Shown here: one piece after another, positions 50,856 through 61,200 of the stretch
Numbering within the stretch: the stretch's first letter is position 1
How the letters are laid out: every line of letters starts with the position of its first letter
DNA from: Scatosoma sp045588185
GTDB lineage: Bacteria > Bacillota > Clostridia > Christensenellales > Borkfalkiaceae
Assembly: GCA_045588185.1 (NCBI GenBank)
Contig: JAZNDR010000028.1
Coordinates: forward strand, 15,474 to 79,473
Length of the DNA stretch: 64,000 bases
Direction of reading: 5' to 3'
Made by a program: the position numbers and the translations under genes
The notes under the pieces: generated by a model
The model's database searches: none
Seen by the model: the letters and a program-made list of their open reading frames with translations, nothing else
What the model was told of the DNA's origin: nothing

Positions 50856-52577
50856 ATGGATTATCGTAAAAACTATCAGCTTTGGTTAAACGACGAGCGT
50901 CTTTGCGCAGAGGGCAAAGCGGAATTAAAAGCCCTTGAACAGGACGAAAAGGCACTCGAATACCGCTTTGGCGGCGAAATGGAATTTGGCACGGCAGGTA
51001 TGCGCGGAATTATCGGCTACGGTATCAACGTTATGAATATCTATACCGTTATGCGCGCCACGCAAGGTCTTGCGGAATGGATAAAAACGCTGGGCAAGGA
51101 TGCCCTTGAAAGAGGCGTCGTCATTTCTTACGACACCAGAAGAAAATCGGACGAATTTGCAAAAGCGGCAGCAGGCGTTTTGGCGAAGAACGGAATTAAG
51201 GCGTACCTGTTTGACGAGGTACACCCCGTACCTATGCTCTCCTACGCCGTGCGCTATTTAAAAACGGTGGCGGGTATTATGATTACCGCCAGCCATAACC
51301 CCAAAGAATATAACGGCTATAAAGTATACGGCGAGGACGGCGCACAAATGTCGCCTGAGGATACCGCAAAGGTCGTTTCGTATATCGAAAAAATCACCGA
51401 TTATTTATCCGTTTCGGGCGATACGGACAGCCCGCTTATTCAATCCGTTCCGAAAAAATTAGACGAGGATTATATCGAAGAGCTTTCCCGTCTTACCCTT
51501 TCCAAGAAAGCGGTAGAAAAATGCGGAGCAAACTTAAAGCTCGTTTATACACCCGTGCACGGCAGCGGTTATATCCCCGTTACTACGATTTTGAAAAAGC
51601 TTGGTATCAACGCGACGGTAGTGGAAGCACAGACGACGAAAGACACCGAGTTTTCCACCGTCAAAGTCCCCAACCCCGAATACAAAGAAACACTTTCAAT
51701 GGGTATTGAGCTTGCGAATAAAATCAACGCCGACGTCGTATTCGGAACCGACCCCGATTCCGACCGTCTTGGCGTAGCGCTCAAAAACGAGGCGGGCGAA
51801 TTTGTCGCGCTGTCGGGTAATCAAGTGGGTATTTTATTGCTCGATTATATCTTGACAAGACTTTCCGAAGAAAATGCAATGCCGAAAAACGCGGCGGTCG
51901 TTAAATCGTTCGTAACCACGGGTATGGCGAAATCGCTTTGCGACGAGTACGGCGTAACCTTGTTTGAAACGCCCGTCGGCTTCAAATTCATCGGCGAAAA
52001 AATCAAACAGTGGGAAAAGGATAACGAATATACCTATTTGTTCGGTTTCGAGGAATCGTGCGGATATCTCCGCGGTACACACGCAAGAGATAAGGACGCC
52101 GTCGTGGCTTCTATGCTCTGCGCAGAAATGGTTTGTTATTATGCGTATCTTGGTAAGAGTGTGTTCGATAGATTGCAGGAAATTTACGCAAAATACGGCT
52201 TTGTGCTCGATAAAAATATTTCCATTCAATACGCGGGCTTGAACGCAATGAAAGAAATGAACGCGGTCGTGGACGGCTTGAAACAAATCAAAGTAAACGA
52301 CTTTGCAGGCACGAAAGTGCTGGCTATCCGCGATTACAGCGCGGCAAAACGCACAGAAATGGAAACGGGTAAAATCACGGAAATGGATATCCCCAAATGT
52401 AACTGCGTTTATTACGAGCTGGACGGCGGTTCGTTTGTTTGCGTACGCCCGTCGGGTACCGAACCCAAGCTCAAAATTTATTACTCGCTCAAAGCAAAAG
52501 ACGAAGCGAGTGCCACGGCAAAGCTCGCGGAAATCCAAACGGCGGTAAATGCGCTTTTAGAAAAGGCGAAAAACTAA
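50856..52577 (+). CDS. pgcA: Phosphoglucomutase/phosphomannomutase
   Basis: A 573-aa alpha-D-phosphohexomutase of the PgcA type. The catalytic phosphoserine is Ser146 in MITASHNPKEYNGYKVYG; the metal loop is GTDPDSDRLGVAL near residue 295, the sugar-binding loop FGFEESCGYL near 398 and the phosphate-binding FVCVRPSGTEPKLKIYY near 527. It interconverts glucose-6-P and glucose-1-P for polysaccharide and glycolipid synthesis. The ATG at 50856 has an AAAGGAAGG site. It follows the two membrane proteins and ends at a terminator. Confidence 0.95.
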   Translation: MDYRKNYQLWLNDERLCAEGKAELKALEQDEKALEYRFGGEMEFGTAGMRGIIGYGINVMNIYTVMRATQGLAEWIKTLGKDALERGVVISYDTRRKSDEFAKAAAGVLAKNGIKAYLFDEVHPVPMLSYAVRYLKTVAGIMITASHNPKEYNGYKVYGEDGAQMSPEDTAKVVSYIEKITDYLSVSGDTDSPLIQSVPKKLDEDYIEELSRLTLSKKAVEKCGANLKLVYTPVHGSGYIPVTTILKKLGINATVVEAQTTKDTEFSTVKVPNPEYKETLSMGIELANKINADVVFGTDPDSDRLGVALKNEAGEFVALSGNQVGILLLDYILTRLSEENAMPKNAAVVKSFVTTGMAKSLCDEYGVTLFETPVGFKFIGEKIKQWEKDNEYTYLFGFEESCGYLRGTHARDKDAVVASMLCAEMVCYYAYLGKSVFDRLQEIYAKYGFVLDKNISIQYAGLNAMKEMNAVVDGLKQIKVNDFAGTKVLAIRDYSAAKRTEMETGKITEMDIPKCNCVYYELDGGSFVCVRPSGTEPKLKIYYSLKAKDEASATAKLAEIQTAVNALLEKAKN

Positions 52578-52590
52578 AACACGACGATAA

Positions 52591-52620
52591 AAAGGGCAAC
52601 GGAAGCGTTGCTCTTTTTTC
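52591..52620 (+). terminator. Terminator after pgcA
   Basis: AAAGGGCAACG pairs with CGTTGCTCTTT around GAAG, followed by a T-run. Confidence 0.88.
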
Positions 52621-52679
52621 ATATTATTTCGCTATTTTTAGTTGTGAAAGAATACCAAAAAAGAGTGAAAGAATTTCTA

Positions 52680-52707
52680 TTGCAATTAAATGGGAAAGTG
52701 GTATAAT
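52680..52707 (+). promoter_or_regulatory. Promoter of the ROK/nagA pair
   Basis: TTGCAA (52680-52685), 16-base spacer, TATAAT (52702-52707). Start near 52714. Confidence 0.8.
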
Positions 52708-52740
52708 GATAGCGTAATTAAAATAGGAGAAAATTGTTTT

Positions 52741-54120
52741 ATGAGAATGCCCGTTTTGGACAAGAACTTTTACCCGATGATTAAAGCTCTGCGCGATTTC
52801 GAGGAGGTCGTGGAAAAGAGCGGTAACCCCGTAGCGGTAACGCTCGTTGCCGAGAGAAGCGGCGGTTATAACTACGTATATAAATATAATGCGCTTGCCG
52901 ACGGCGTGAACGACAAGCTTAATTTCCGCATTGCAGAACGGCTTGCAAAGACCATTCTTTGGGTCGTTGGCGGTTTTAAAATTTCCGTTGCAGGCAGTAA
53001 ATCCGTTTACGAATATTTAAAAAAAGCATATACGCTTGACGGACTTCGCGCGTTCGACGTAGATTTCATGAGCGGCGTATACGAAAGACCTTTCGAGGTA
53101 GAATGGTTAGAAGAAAACGAAATTCCCGCGCAAAAGAATAATTCCGTACGCGTTGGCGGGTATTTGAACGGTTGCCGTATCGGTTTTGACGCGGGCGGTT
53201 CGGATAGAAAGGTCAGCGCGGTAGTGGACGGCGAAGTCGTTTACAGCGAAGAGGTGGTTTGGAACCCGAAAATCACTTCCGATCCCACCTATCATTACAA
53301 TGAAATTTTGACGGCGATGAAAACGGCGGCAAGCAAAATGCCCACCGTTGACGCAATCGGCGTTTCGTCTGCGGGCGTTTACGTAGACAATAAAATTATG
53401 GTTGCTTCCCTGTTCTTGAAAGTGGATAAAACCCAGCACGGCGATTACGTAAAAAATATGTACATCAACGTCGCCAAGGAAATGAGCAAGGAATACGGCA
53501 AAGAAATTCCCTTGGAAGTAGCGAACGACGACGACGTAACGGCGCTTGCAGGGGCTATCGACCTCGAAGATAACGGCGTTTTGGGTATCGCTATGGGTAC
53601 AAGCGAAGCGGTCGGCTATATCAACACCCAAGGCGGTATCAACGGTTGGCTTTCCGAGCTTGCCTTTGCGCCCGTTGACTTCAATGAAAACGCAATGCAG
53701 GACGAATGGAGCGGAGACTTTGGCGTCGGCTGTAAATATTTCTCGCAGGACGCAGTTATCAAGCTTGCGGAATACGGCGGATTTACTTTTGACGAGGGTT
53801 TAACGCCCGCGCAAAAGCTCAAAGTTATCCAAGCGCTTATGGACAAGGACGACGCGCTCGCGAAGCAGATTTACGAGGATATCGGCGTATACCTTGCGCA
53901 CACCATTCCTTTCTACGCAAAATTCTACGATATCAAGCATATGTTGCTGTTGGGCCGCGTTATGGGCGGTAAAGGCGGGGACATCATTCTTTCCGTTTGC
54001 AAGGAAACGCTCGCGGCGGAATATCCCGAATTTGCGGGATTGGATATCGGCTTGCCCGACGAAAAGAACCGTCGTGTGGGGCAGAGTATTGCAGCAGCCT
54101 CGTTACCTGCGAATAATTAA
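52741..54120 (+). CDS. ROK-family sugar kinase-like protein with N-terminal extension
   Basis: A 459-aa protein. The C-terminal two thirds are an actin-fold ROK domain: phosphate-1 motif CRIGFDAGGSDRKVSAVVDGEVV near residue 142, VDAIGVSSAGVY near 205, the catalytic Asp region EVANDDDVTALAGA near 261 and GVLGIAMGTSEAVGYI near 281. The first 135 residues form an extra domain (including VAVTLVAERSGGYNYVYKYNAL) not found in normal glucokinases. The ROK zinc motif CxCGxxGCxE is absent. The next gene is nagA, so the substrate is probably an amino sugar such as GlcNAc (inference). ATG 52741 is preceded by ATAGGAG; upstream in-frame residues overlap the promoter. Confidence 0.8.
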   Translation: MRMPVLDKNFYPMIKALRDFEEVVEKSGNPVAVTLVAERSGGYNYVYKYNALADGVNDKLNFRIAERLAKTILWVVGGFKISVAGSKSVYEYLKKAYTLDGLRAFDVDFMSGVYERPFEVEWLEENEIPAQKNNSVRVGGYLNGCRIGFDAGGSDRKVSAVVDGEVVYSEEVVWNPKITSDPTYHYNEILTAMKTAASKMPTVDAIGVSSAGVYVDNKIMVASLFLKVDKTQHGDYVKNMYINVAKEMSKEYGKEIPLEVANDDDVTALAGAIDLEDNGVLGIAMGTSEAVGYINTQGGINGWLSELAFAPVDFNENAMQDEWSGDFGVGCKYFSQDAVIKLAEYGGFTFDEGLTPAQKLKVIQALMDKDDALAKQIYEDIGVYLAHTIPFYAKFYDIKHMLLLGRVMGGKGGDIILSVCKETLAAEYPEFAGLDIGLPDEKNRRVGQSIAAASLPANN

Positions 54121-54279
54121 GTTTAAAAAAACGAAACGCGTATATACGTCGCTATGCTTCGTTGGGCTTGCGTTTTTCCTCGTTTGTTTACGACCAAGTA
54201 AACGCACGTCGGAAAATCCGCGCCCGCCTTGCCTACCTCGTATCTCCGCGTTTATGGAACCCTAAAAAGGAGTACAAAG

Positions 54280-55422
54280 ATGAAATGCTTTAAAAACGCA
54301 ACCGTATACGTGGAAGGCAAAGGTCTTGTCAAGTGCGCGGTGGAGTTTGACGAAAAGATAACGAAAATCACAAAAAAGAGTAAAGCGGAAGAAATCGTTT
54401 TGCCTGAAAACGCAATCGTTCTCCCCGGGTTTATCGACGAGCATATCCACGGTGCGGGCGGCAGCGACGGCATGGACGGCACGGTAGAGGATATCGCGAT
54501 TATCGCTAAGACAGTCGCGGCGGAGGGTACGACCTCGTTCCTCGTAACCACGATGACGCAAAGCGAAGAAAATATCACGAAAGCGATGGGAGCGGTAAAG
54601 GCGTACCGCGAAGCGGACAGCGACGAGGGCGCACGCGTGGTCGGTATTCATTTGGAAGGACCGTTCATTGCGGCGGCGCATAAGGGCGCGCAACCGCTTG
54701 AATACGTAAAAGCTCCCGATATCGCTACCTTTGATAAATACAACGAAGCGAGCGGAAACGCAATCAAAATCGTATCGCTTGCTCCCGAAGTAGAGGGCGC
54801 GGAAGAATTTATCCGCCACTTAACGCAAAAGGGCATCGTAAGCTCTATCGGGCATACGGGCGCGAAATTCGCGGACATTGAAAAGGCGATAAGCGCAGGC
54901 GCGAGCAACGTAACGCATACCTATAACGCACAGACGGGCTTGCATCACCGCGAAATCGGTACGGTGGGGAGCGCAATGCTGTTGGACGAGCTGAATTGCG
55001 AGCTTATCGCGGACACCATTCACGTTTCCGTACCTGCTATCCGTTTGCTTGTGAAAAACAAACCGCTTGATAAATTGACCTTGATTACGGACGCGATGCG
55101 CGCAAAGGGAATCCCCGACGGCGTGAGCGAGCTGGGCGGTCAAACGGTATACGTGAAAAACGGCGAGGCGAGATTAGAGGACGGCACGCTTGCGGGCAGT
55201 GTCTTAAAAATGAACCGTGCCGTGCAGAATATGGTAGAAAAGGTAGGCGTACCGTTCACGCAAGCAGTAGACTACGCCACCATTAACCCCGCAAAGGCGT
55301 TGAAGATAGATGGCGAAGCGGGCAGTATCAAAGTCGGCAAGCGGGCGGACTTCACCGTCCTCAACGACAAATACGACGTTATTCTTACCGTAAGAGGTGG
55401 AAAGGTCGTATATCAAGCATAA
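54280..55422 (+). CDS. nagA: N-acetylglucosamine-6-phosphate deacetylase
   Basis: A 380-aa amidohydrolase. FIDEHIHGAGGSDGMDGT near residues 47-64 gives the HxHG site, GIHLEGPFI near 123 the metal Glu, GHTGAKF and THTYNAQTGLHHREIG near 192-215 the His ligands, and LITDAMRAKGIPDG near 265 the catalytic Asp. It deacetylates GlcNAc-6-P to glucosamine-6-P for glycolysis or wall-sugar recycling. The ATG at 54280 follows AAAAAGGAG. It lies 159 bases after the ROK gene; that gap holds only a small inverted repeat (GTTTAC/GTAAAC at 54186-54203) and no terminator. No nagB is visible in the window. Confidence 0.95.
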   Translation: MKCFKNATVYVEGKGLVKCAVEFDEKITKITKKSKAEEIVLPENAIVLPGFIDEHIHGAGGSDGMDGTVEDIAIIAKTVAAEGTTSFLVTTMTQSEENITKAMGAVKAYREADSDEGARVVGIHLEGPFIAAAHKGAQPLEYVKAPDIATFDKYNEASGNAIKIVSLAPEVEGAEEFIRHLTQKGIVSSIGHTGAKFADIEKAISAGASNVTHTYNAQTGLHHREIGTVGSAMLLDELNCELIADTIHVSVPAIRLLVKNKPLDKLTLITDAMRAKGIPDGVSELGGQTVYVKNGEARLEDGTLAGSVLKMNRAVQNMVEKVGVPFTQAVDYATINPAKALKIDGEAGSIKVGKRADFTVLNDKYDVILTVRGGKVVYQA

Positions 55423-55452
55423 TATCGCTCATAGATTATTTCCTCTTATTTT

Positions 55453-55486
55453 AAGGGTCGGGGCAATTTTTGCCTCGGCTCTTTCG
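55453..55486 (+). terminator. Terminator after nagA
   Basis: AAGGGTCGGGGCAA (55453-55466) pairs along its full length, with three G-T pairs, to TTGCCTCGGCTCTT (55470-55483), followed by TCG. Confidence 0.75.
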
Positions 55487-55557
55487 TTACGGAAAAAACC
55501 GAAAAGAAAGGTATAACCTAACGCCCTAAAACATATGTATAATCGGAGTGTTTTACG

Positions 55558-55577
55558 CACGGAAAAAATTTTCCGTG
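55558..55577. repeat. Perfect hairpin upstream of murB
   Basis: CACGGAAAA (55558-55566) pairs with TTTTCCGTG (55569-55577) around AA. It lies between the nagA terminator and the murB -35 region with no T-run after it. It may be an operator or an attenuator; nothing decides between these. Confidence 0.5.
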
Positions 55578-55594
55578 AAAACAAGAGTAAACAC

Positions 55595-55623
55595 TTCCAA
55601 AAAACAAAAAAATATGTTATAAT
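55595..55623 (+). promoter_or_regulatory. Probable murB promoter, very close to the start codon
   Basis: TTCCAA (55595-55600), 17-base spacer, TATAAT (55618-55623). The expected start near 55630 is only 8 bases before the TTG start codon. Confidence 0.55.
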
Positions 55624-55637
55624 GGGGAGGAACGGTT

Positions 55638-56519
55638 TTGGACGGATTTACGATAGGTACAGGCTATGAAAATTACGAGGCGGTAAAGCCGTTTACTTTT
55701 GCCGATCATTCGTCGATCGGTTGTGGCGGTTACGCCCGCGCGGCGTTTTATCCAAAAACGATAGAGGGGCTTGGTGTGCTCGTAAAAAAGCTAACCGCGG
55801 ACAAGATACCCTTTTACACCGTGGGCAATATGACGAACGTTCTACCGCCCGACGGGCAATCGAAACGGGTGTTCGTCTGTATGAACAAACTCAAAGATAT
55901 CCGCACGCAAAACGGCGTGTACGTGTCCGCAGGCGTTACGAGCGGGGAGATTCTCCGCCTTTGTAAACGGCTTTTAAAAACAGGCGCGGAATTTTTAGAG
56001 GGAATACCCTGTACGCTTGGCGGGGCGTTGTATATGAACGCAGGCGTTAAGGGCGGTTATATCGGTGATATCACCGAAAGCGTAACCGTTTTAGAAAACG
56101 GGAATTTACGCGAAATCAAACGCAAGGACTGCGCTTTTTCTTATAAACACAGCGTATTTATGGATACGGATACCGTTATCGTAGGCGCGAAGCTTCGGCT
56201 GGAAACGGCAACGCTTGACAAAATCGAAACGGAAACGGAAAAATACCGTGCCCGCCGCGTGCATTTGCCCAAGGGCAGGAGCATGGGTTGCGTTTTCAAG
56301 AATCCCGAGGGGATTTCCGCGGGCGAGCTGATTGAAGGAACGGGCTTAAAAGGTTTCCGTGTAGGCGGAGCAAAGGTAAGCGAAACGCACGGCAATTTTA
56401 TTCTTAACGATAAAAATGCCACCTCGTCGCAGATACGTACCTTAATCGGTATCGTCAAAAACGCCGTATTTGCACAATATAAAATAAGACTGGAAGAAGA
56501 AATACGAATTTTAGAGTGA
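55638..56519 (+). CDS. murB: UDP-N-acetylmuramate dehydrogenase (MurB)
   Basis: A 293-aa FAD-dependent reductase that makes UDP-MurNAc. FAD-binding stretches are HSSIGCGGYARAAFYPKT, FYTVGNMTNVLPPDG and EFLEGIPCTLGGALYMNAGVKGGYIGD. The proton-donor region is SMGCVFKNP near residue 218, with Cys where many MurB proteins have Ser. VGGAKVSETHGNFILNDKNATSSQI is the conserved C-terminal part. The length fits type II MurB. The start is TTG at 55638 with GGGGAGG 7 bases upstream. It heads the murB-PHP-whiA-dnaE-pfkA series. Confidence 0.94.
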   Translation: MDGFTIGTGYENYEAVKPFTFADHSSIGCGGYARAAFYPKTIEGLGVLVKKLTADKIPFYTVGNMTNVLPPDGQSKRVFVCMNKLKDIRTQNGVYVSAGVTSGEILRLCKRLLKTGAEFLEGIPCTLGGALYMNAGVKGGYIGDITESVTVLENGNLREIKRKDCAFSYKHSVFMDTDTVIVGAKLRLETATLDKIETETEKYRARRVHLPKGRSMGCVFKNPEGISAGELIEGTGLKGFRVGGAKVSETHGNFILNDKNATSSQIRTLIGIVKNAVFAQYKIRLEEEIRILE

Positions 56520-56529
56520 GGAACGAAAG

Positions 56530-57303
56530 TTGATTTTAACAGGCGATTACCATACGCATACGCCGTATTCACACGGCAAAAACACGGTAGCGGAAAATAC
56601 GGCGAAAGCGAAAGAACTTGGCTTAAAAGAGCTGGGTATCGCCGACCACGGCTTTTCGCACGTGGCGTTCGGGCTTCGCCGCCGTAAACTCGATAAATAT
56701 ATCGCCGACTGTCGGCAGGCGGAAAAGGATTACGGCGTAAAGGTACTCGTCGGTGTGGAAGCGAATATACAGGGCGTAGACGGCAAAGCGGAATTGACGG
56801 AAAAAGACTACGAGAAATTCGACTTATACCTTTGCGGAAAGCACGTGTTTATTTGGTACGATACCTTTGCGGATATGATACGTTACGGCGGGGGTAATTT
56901 CTTTGCGGATAAATTCCACAAAGCCTCGGAAAAACTGATAGAAAGAAACACGAAAGCGTATATCAACGCCATTAAAAAGAATCCGCTCGATTCGGTAACG
57001 CATTTGAATTATCTTTGTCCTGCAAACGCGTTAGAAGTGGCGAAATGCGCTTCCGATTACGGCACGTATATCGAACTGAACGCCAAGAAAACCCACCTTA
57101 CCGACGAGGAACTTACGAGTATCGTTGATAAGACCTCAGCACGGTTTATCATCGGCTCGGACGCACACTCTGCCGACCGCGTCGGGGATACGAAATCGGT
57201 TGAAGAACAGCTTGCGCGGATCGCTTTCCCGTTGGAACGGATAGATAATATCGACGGCAGAACGCCGAATTTCCGCTTCGCGGAATATAAAAAACACCTT
57301 TGA
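56530..57303 (+). CDS. PHP-domain phosphoesterase
   Basis: A 257-aa PHP protein. Metal ligands are seen in DYHTHTPYSHGKN near residue 6, IADHGFSHV near 37, a Glu in VGVEANIQG near 75, CGKHVFIW near 98 and the C-terminal GSDAHSADRVGD near 215. Such proteins hydrolyse phosphate esters (histidinol phosphatase or nucleotide-type); in Firmicutes one is commonly encoded between murB and whiA and its substrate is not settled. The start is TTG 56530, 10 bases after murB. Confidence 0.88.
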   Translation: MILTGDYHTHTPYSHGKNTVAENTAKAKELGLKELGIADHGFSHVAFGLRRRKLDKYIADCRQAEKDYGVKVLVGVEANIQGVDGKAELTEKDYEKFDLYLCGKHVFIWYDTFADMIRYGGGNFFADKFHKASEKLIERNTKAYINAIKKNPLDSVTHLNYLCPANALEVAKCASDYGTYIELNAKKTHLTDEELTSIVDKTSARFIIGSDAHSADRVGDTKSVEEQLARIAFPLERIDNIDGRTPNFRFAEYKKHL

Positions 57304-57309
57304 TAAAAT

Positions 57310-58245
57310 ATGAGCTTCACATCGGATATTAAAAAAGAAATCATTACGCGTATGAAAGGCGTAAAGGGTAACGGCGCGAAAGCGGCGGGCTTTTCCGCGT
57401 TCGTCCGCACGAGCGGTACGCTGGGTATATCGGACGGCGCGCCCACTTTTTTCCTCGTCAGCGAAACGGAATACGTCGCCGAGTATTTCATGAGCGTATT
57501 TGCCGAGCTTTTCAAAACGGAGTTATCTATTACGAACGCCACGCAAGACAGAATGAGCGGGCGGGACAAGCTGGTGCTGTTATGTCCGTCGGGGATTCCA
57601 AGCGAAGCCTTTAAAACGCTTGGCTTGCTCAAACGGGGCGGTCAGGATATCAAAGAGGGAATATCCGCAACGCTCGTAAAAGAAGAAACGGCGAAGATAG
57701 CATATATTCGCGGTGCGTTTTTAGGCGGGGGGAGTTGCATAATGCCCGTCGGCGGTAAGGGCGGTTATCATCTTGAAATCGTGTTTTCCGAAAAAAAGAC
57801 GGCAACGGATTTTTGCCGATTGCTCGATGAATTTGAAGTGATAGCTCGGCTTGTCGAACGCAAGGAAACTTTCGTAACCTACGTGAAAAGCAAGGAAGCC
57901 ATTTCCGATTTCCTCGCGCTTGTGGGCGCGGAGAGCGCGCTTAAAAAATTAACCGCACTCGTGGAGAAACGGGACGAGGCAAACCACGATAACCGCGCGA
58001 AAAACTGTATGTCGGGGAATGCGGATAAATCGGCGATTGCGGCGGTGAAGCAGGTAGTAGCGATTCGGAAATTACACGACGCGGCAGACTTTAAGGAAAT
58101 GAGCGAGGAACTGAAAGCGCTTGCAAGAGCAAGACTGCAATATCCCGCTATGTCGCTCAAAGAGCTTGCCGAATATTTCGGCGTAAGCAAAAGCTGTTTA
58201 AATCACCGTATGCGCAAGCTTATGGAATTAGCGGAAGAATTATAA
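57310..58245 (+). CDS. whiA: DNA-binding protein WhiA
   Basis: A 311-aa WhiA protein. The N-terminal two thirds resemble a degenerate LAGLIDADG homing-endonuclease fold (YIRGAFLGGGSCIMPVGGKGGYHLEIVF near 135-165), and the C-terminus holds the helix-turn-helix SLKELAEYFGVSKSCLNHRMRKLMELA. WhiA affects cell division and chromosome segregation in Bacillus and sporulation division in Streptomyces. It starts 6 bases after the PHP gene. The usual neighbours rapZ and yvcK are absent between murB and whiA. Confidence 0.95.
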   Translation: MSFTSDIKKEIITRMKGVKGNGAKAAGFSAFVRTSGTLGISDGAPTFFLVSETEYVAEYFMSVFAELFKTELSITNATQDRMSGRDKLVLLCPSGIPSEAFKTLGLLKRGGQDIKEGISATLVKEETAKIAYIRGAFLGGGSCIMPVGGKGGYHLEIVFSEKKTATDFCRLLDEFEVIARLVERKETFVTYVKSKEAISDFLALVGAESALKKLTALVEKRDEANHDNRAKNCMSGNADKSAIAAVKQVVAIRKLHDAADFKEMSEELKALARARLQYPAMSLKELAEYFGVSKSCLNHRMRKLMELAEEL

Positions 58246-58262
58246 AGGGGAAGAGAGGAATT

Positions 58263-61200
58263 ATGACGGATTTCGTGCATTTACATTTACATACCGAATA
58301 CAGTCTTTTGGACGGTGCGGCAAAGGTAGACGACCTTATCGACCACCTTGTCAAAAACAACATTGACACCTGCGCTATTACCGACCACGGCAATATGTAC
58401 GCTTCCTTGTACTTTGCCGAAGAATGTGTAAAAAAAGGTATCAAGTATATCATCGGCTGCGAGCTGTACGCCGTAGACGACCACCTTACTAAACAGTTCG
58501 GCGTCAAGAACGAGCATATCGTTTTACTTGCCAAAAATAAAACGGGCTATAAAAATATCGTCAAGCTCGACTCCCTTTCGTATATCGACGGTTATTACGG
58601 CGGAAAACCCCGTATCAGTTACGACCTCATCAAGCAACACCACGAGGGCGTAATTTGCCTTTCCGCCTGCCTTGCTGGACGGATTCCGCAACTTTTAATG
58701 CAGGGCGATTACGAGGGTGCGAAACAGTGGGCGTCGGAAATGAAAGACGTGTTCGGCGAAGATTTTTATATTGAACTCCAAGACCACGGTATCGACGAAC
58801 AACGCCAGATTTTGCCCGACCTTATCAAAATCGCCCGTGAACTCAATATCGGGCTCGTGGCGACGAACGACGTGCATTATATCGAAAAAGAGGACTGGGA
58901 AGCGCACGAAATATTGCTTTGTATTCAAACGAAATCCACGCTTGCCAACCCCAAAATGCGTTTTGAACAGCACGAATTTTATATGAAATCGGGCGACGAA
59001 ATGGCGGAACTTTTCCACTACGTACCCGAAGCAATCACAAACACCCGCGTAATCGCAAACAAGGTAGAAGAACCCGTATTCGACCTTACCCCTAAGGGCG
59101 ACCCTATCCGCGACACCTCGCTGATTCCGCTTTATAAACCCGACGACGGTTCGACCTCGCCCGACTATTTAACCAACCTTACTTGGAAAGGGCTTGCAGG
59201 CAGATACGAAAATATCACGGACGAAATCAAAGCCCGTGTGGAATACGAGCTGGGCATCATTATCAAAATGGGCTTCGCCGATTATTTCCTTATCGTTTGG
59301 GACTATATTAACTGGTCGCGCTTAAACGGTATTCCCGTCGGACCCGGGCGCGGCTCGGGCGTTGGCAGTATCGTGGCGTATTCGATCGGTATCACCGACG
59401 TAGACCCTTTAAGATACGACCTCATTTTCGAGCGTTTCCTCAATCCCGACCGTGTATCTATGCCCGACTTCGACGTCGATTTCTGTACTCGCAGAAGATA
59501 CGAAACGATCGAATACGTGCGTGAAAAATACCACCCCGAAAACGTGGCGCAGATCGTTACCTTCGGTACGCTTGCTTCGCGTGCCGTTATCAAAGACGTA
59601 GGGCGTGTTATGGGCGTGCCGTATTCGGAAACGGACAAAGTCGCAAAGCTGATGGACGGTAAATCGACCATCGGCGAATTGCTCGGCTTGAAAATTCCCA
59701 AGCTTGAAAAACAAATCGCAAGCGAGGAAAACGAAGAAAAACGCGTTGAGCTTCAAAAGAAGCTTGCCGAACAAAAGCAAAAAAAGAATCCCGAATTTAT
59801 CGAAGTTTACGAAAGCAACGAGGAATTGCACCGCGTCATAGATATGGGCTTGAAATTAGAGGGTATGCCCAAGAATACTTCCGAACACGCGGCAGGCGTC
59901 GTTATTTGCAATAAGGTACTTTCCGATAACGTGCCCTTGGCAAGAAACGGCGACGACATCGTTACGCAATTCGATATGAAAGAAGTGGAAGCGGTGGGTA
60001 TGCTCAAAATGGACTTCCTCGCGCTCACCACGCTTACCGATATTCAAAACACCTTGGAATATATCAAAATCGGTAAGGGTATTGACATAGACTTCAACAA
60101 AATAGGGGTAGACGTTCCCGAAGCGTATCAGCTCATCTCGTCCGGCGACACGGACGCGGTGTTCCAGCTCGAACAAGGCGGTATGAAAAAGTTTATGAAA
60201 GACTTACAGCCGAACTGTTTGGAAGACCTGATAGCTGGTATTTCGCTGTACCGTCCGGGACCTATGGATTTCATTCCCAAGTATATCGAAAATAAACATC
60301 ACCCCGAGAAAATCGTTTACGATACGCCCTTTCTTGAACCAATATTGAAAAATTCGTACGGCGTTATCATTTACCAAGAACAGGTAATGCAGATATTCCA
60401 ACAGCTTGCGGGATATTCGCTCGGTCAAGCCGACCTCGTTCGTCGCGCCATGGCGAAAAAGAAAAAGAAAGAGCTGATGGAGCAAAAGGACAAATTTATT
60501 TACGGTGCGCCCGCAGAAGGAATCACCGGCTGTGCCTCTTTGGGGATTCCCGCCGAAGTTGCGGCGAAGATATTTGCGGATATGGAAAGCTTCGCTTCGT
60601 ACGCGTTCAATAAATCGCACGCGGCGGCGTACGCGGTCGTCGCTTATCGTACCGCTTATCTTAAAGCGTTCTATCCCAAGGAATTTTTGGCGGGTATCTT
60701 AAACGACCGTATCGACAAGATTGACGAAATTTCCAAGTATATTATGTATATGAAGGAAAAGAATATCGCCGTCCTGCCCCCCGATATCAATAAATCCAAA
60801 GACATTTTCTGGGTAGAGGGCAACGGACTTCGAATCGGTCTTGGCGCGCTCCGCGGCGTCGGTCAGGACGCGATTGCGGCGGTTATCAAAGAACGGGAGG
60901 AAAACGGCTTATTCAAAGACTTTGCCGACTTTGCCGTCCGTTGTGCAAAGTACGTCAATAAACGCATTGTCGAAAGCCTTATCTATGCAGGTGCATTCGA
61001 TAGCTTCGGCTATGCCCGCGCGCAGGTGGCGGCGGTATACGAGGACGTCATCAACCGCGTGAACGGTATGGATAAGCAAAAAGCGGGCGCGCAAATTTCC
61101 CTCTTTGGCAGTATCATCGAGGAACAGGAAATCGAAGTGGAGTTCCCGAATATTCCCGAATACGAAACGATGGAAAAACTGTCCAAAGAAAAATCCGTAC

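Noticed and set aside
54121..54279. Gene remnant between the ROK gene and nagA
   Set aside because: No frame with recognisable motif; only a short GTTTAC/GTAAAC inverted repeat.
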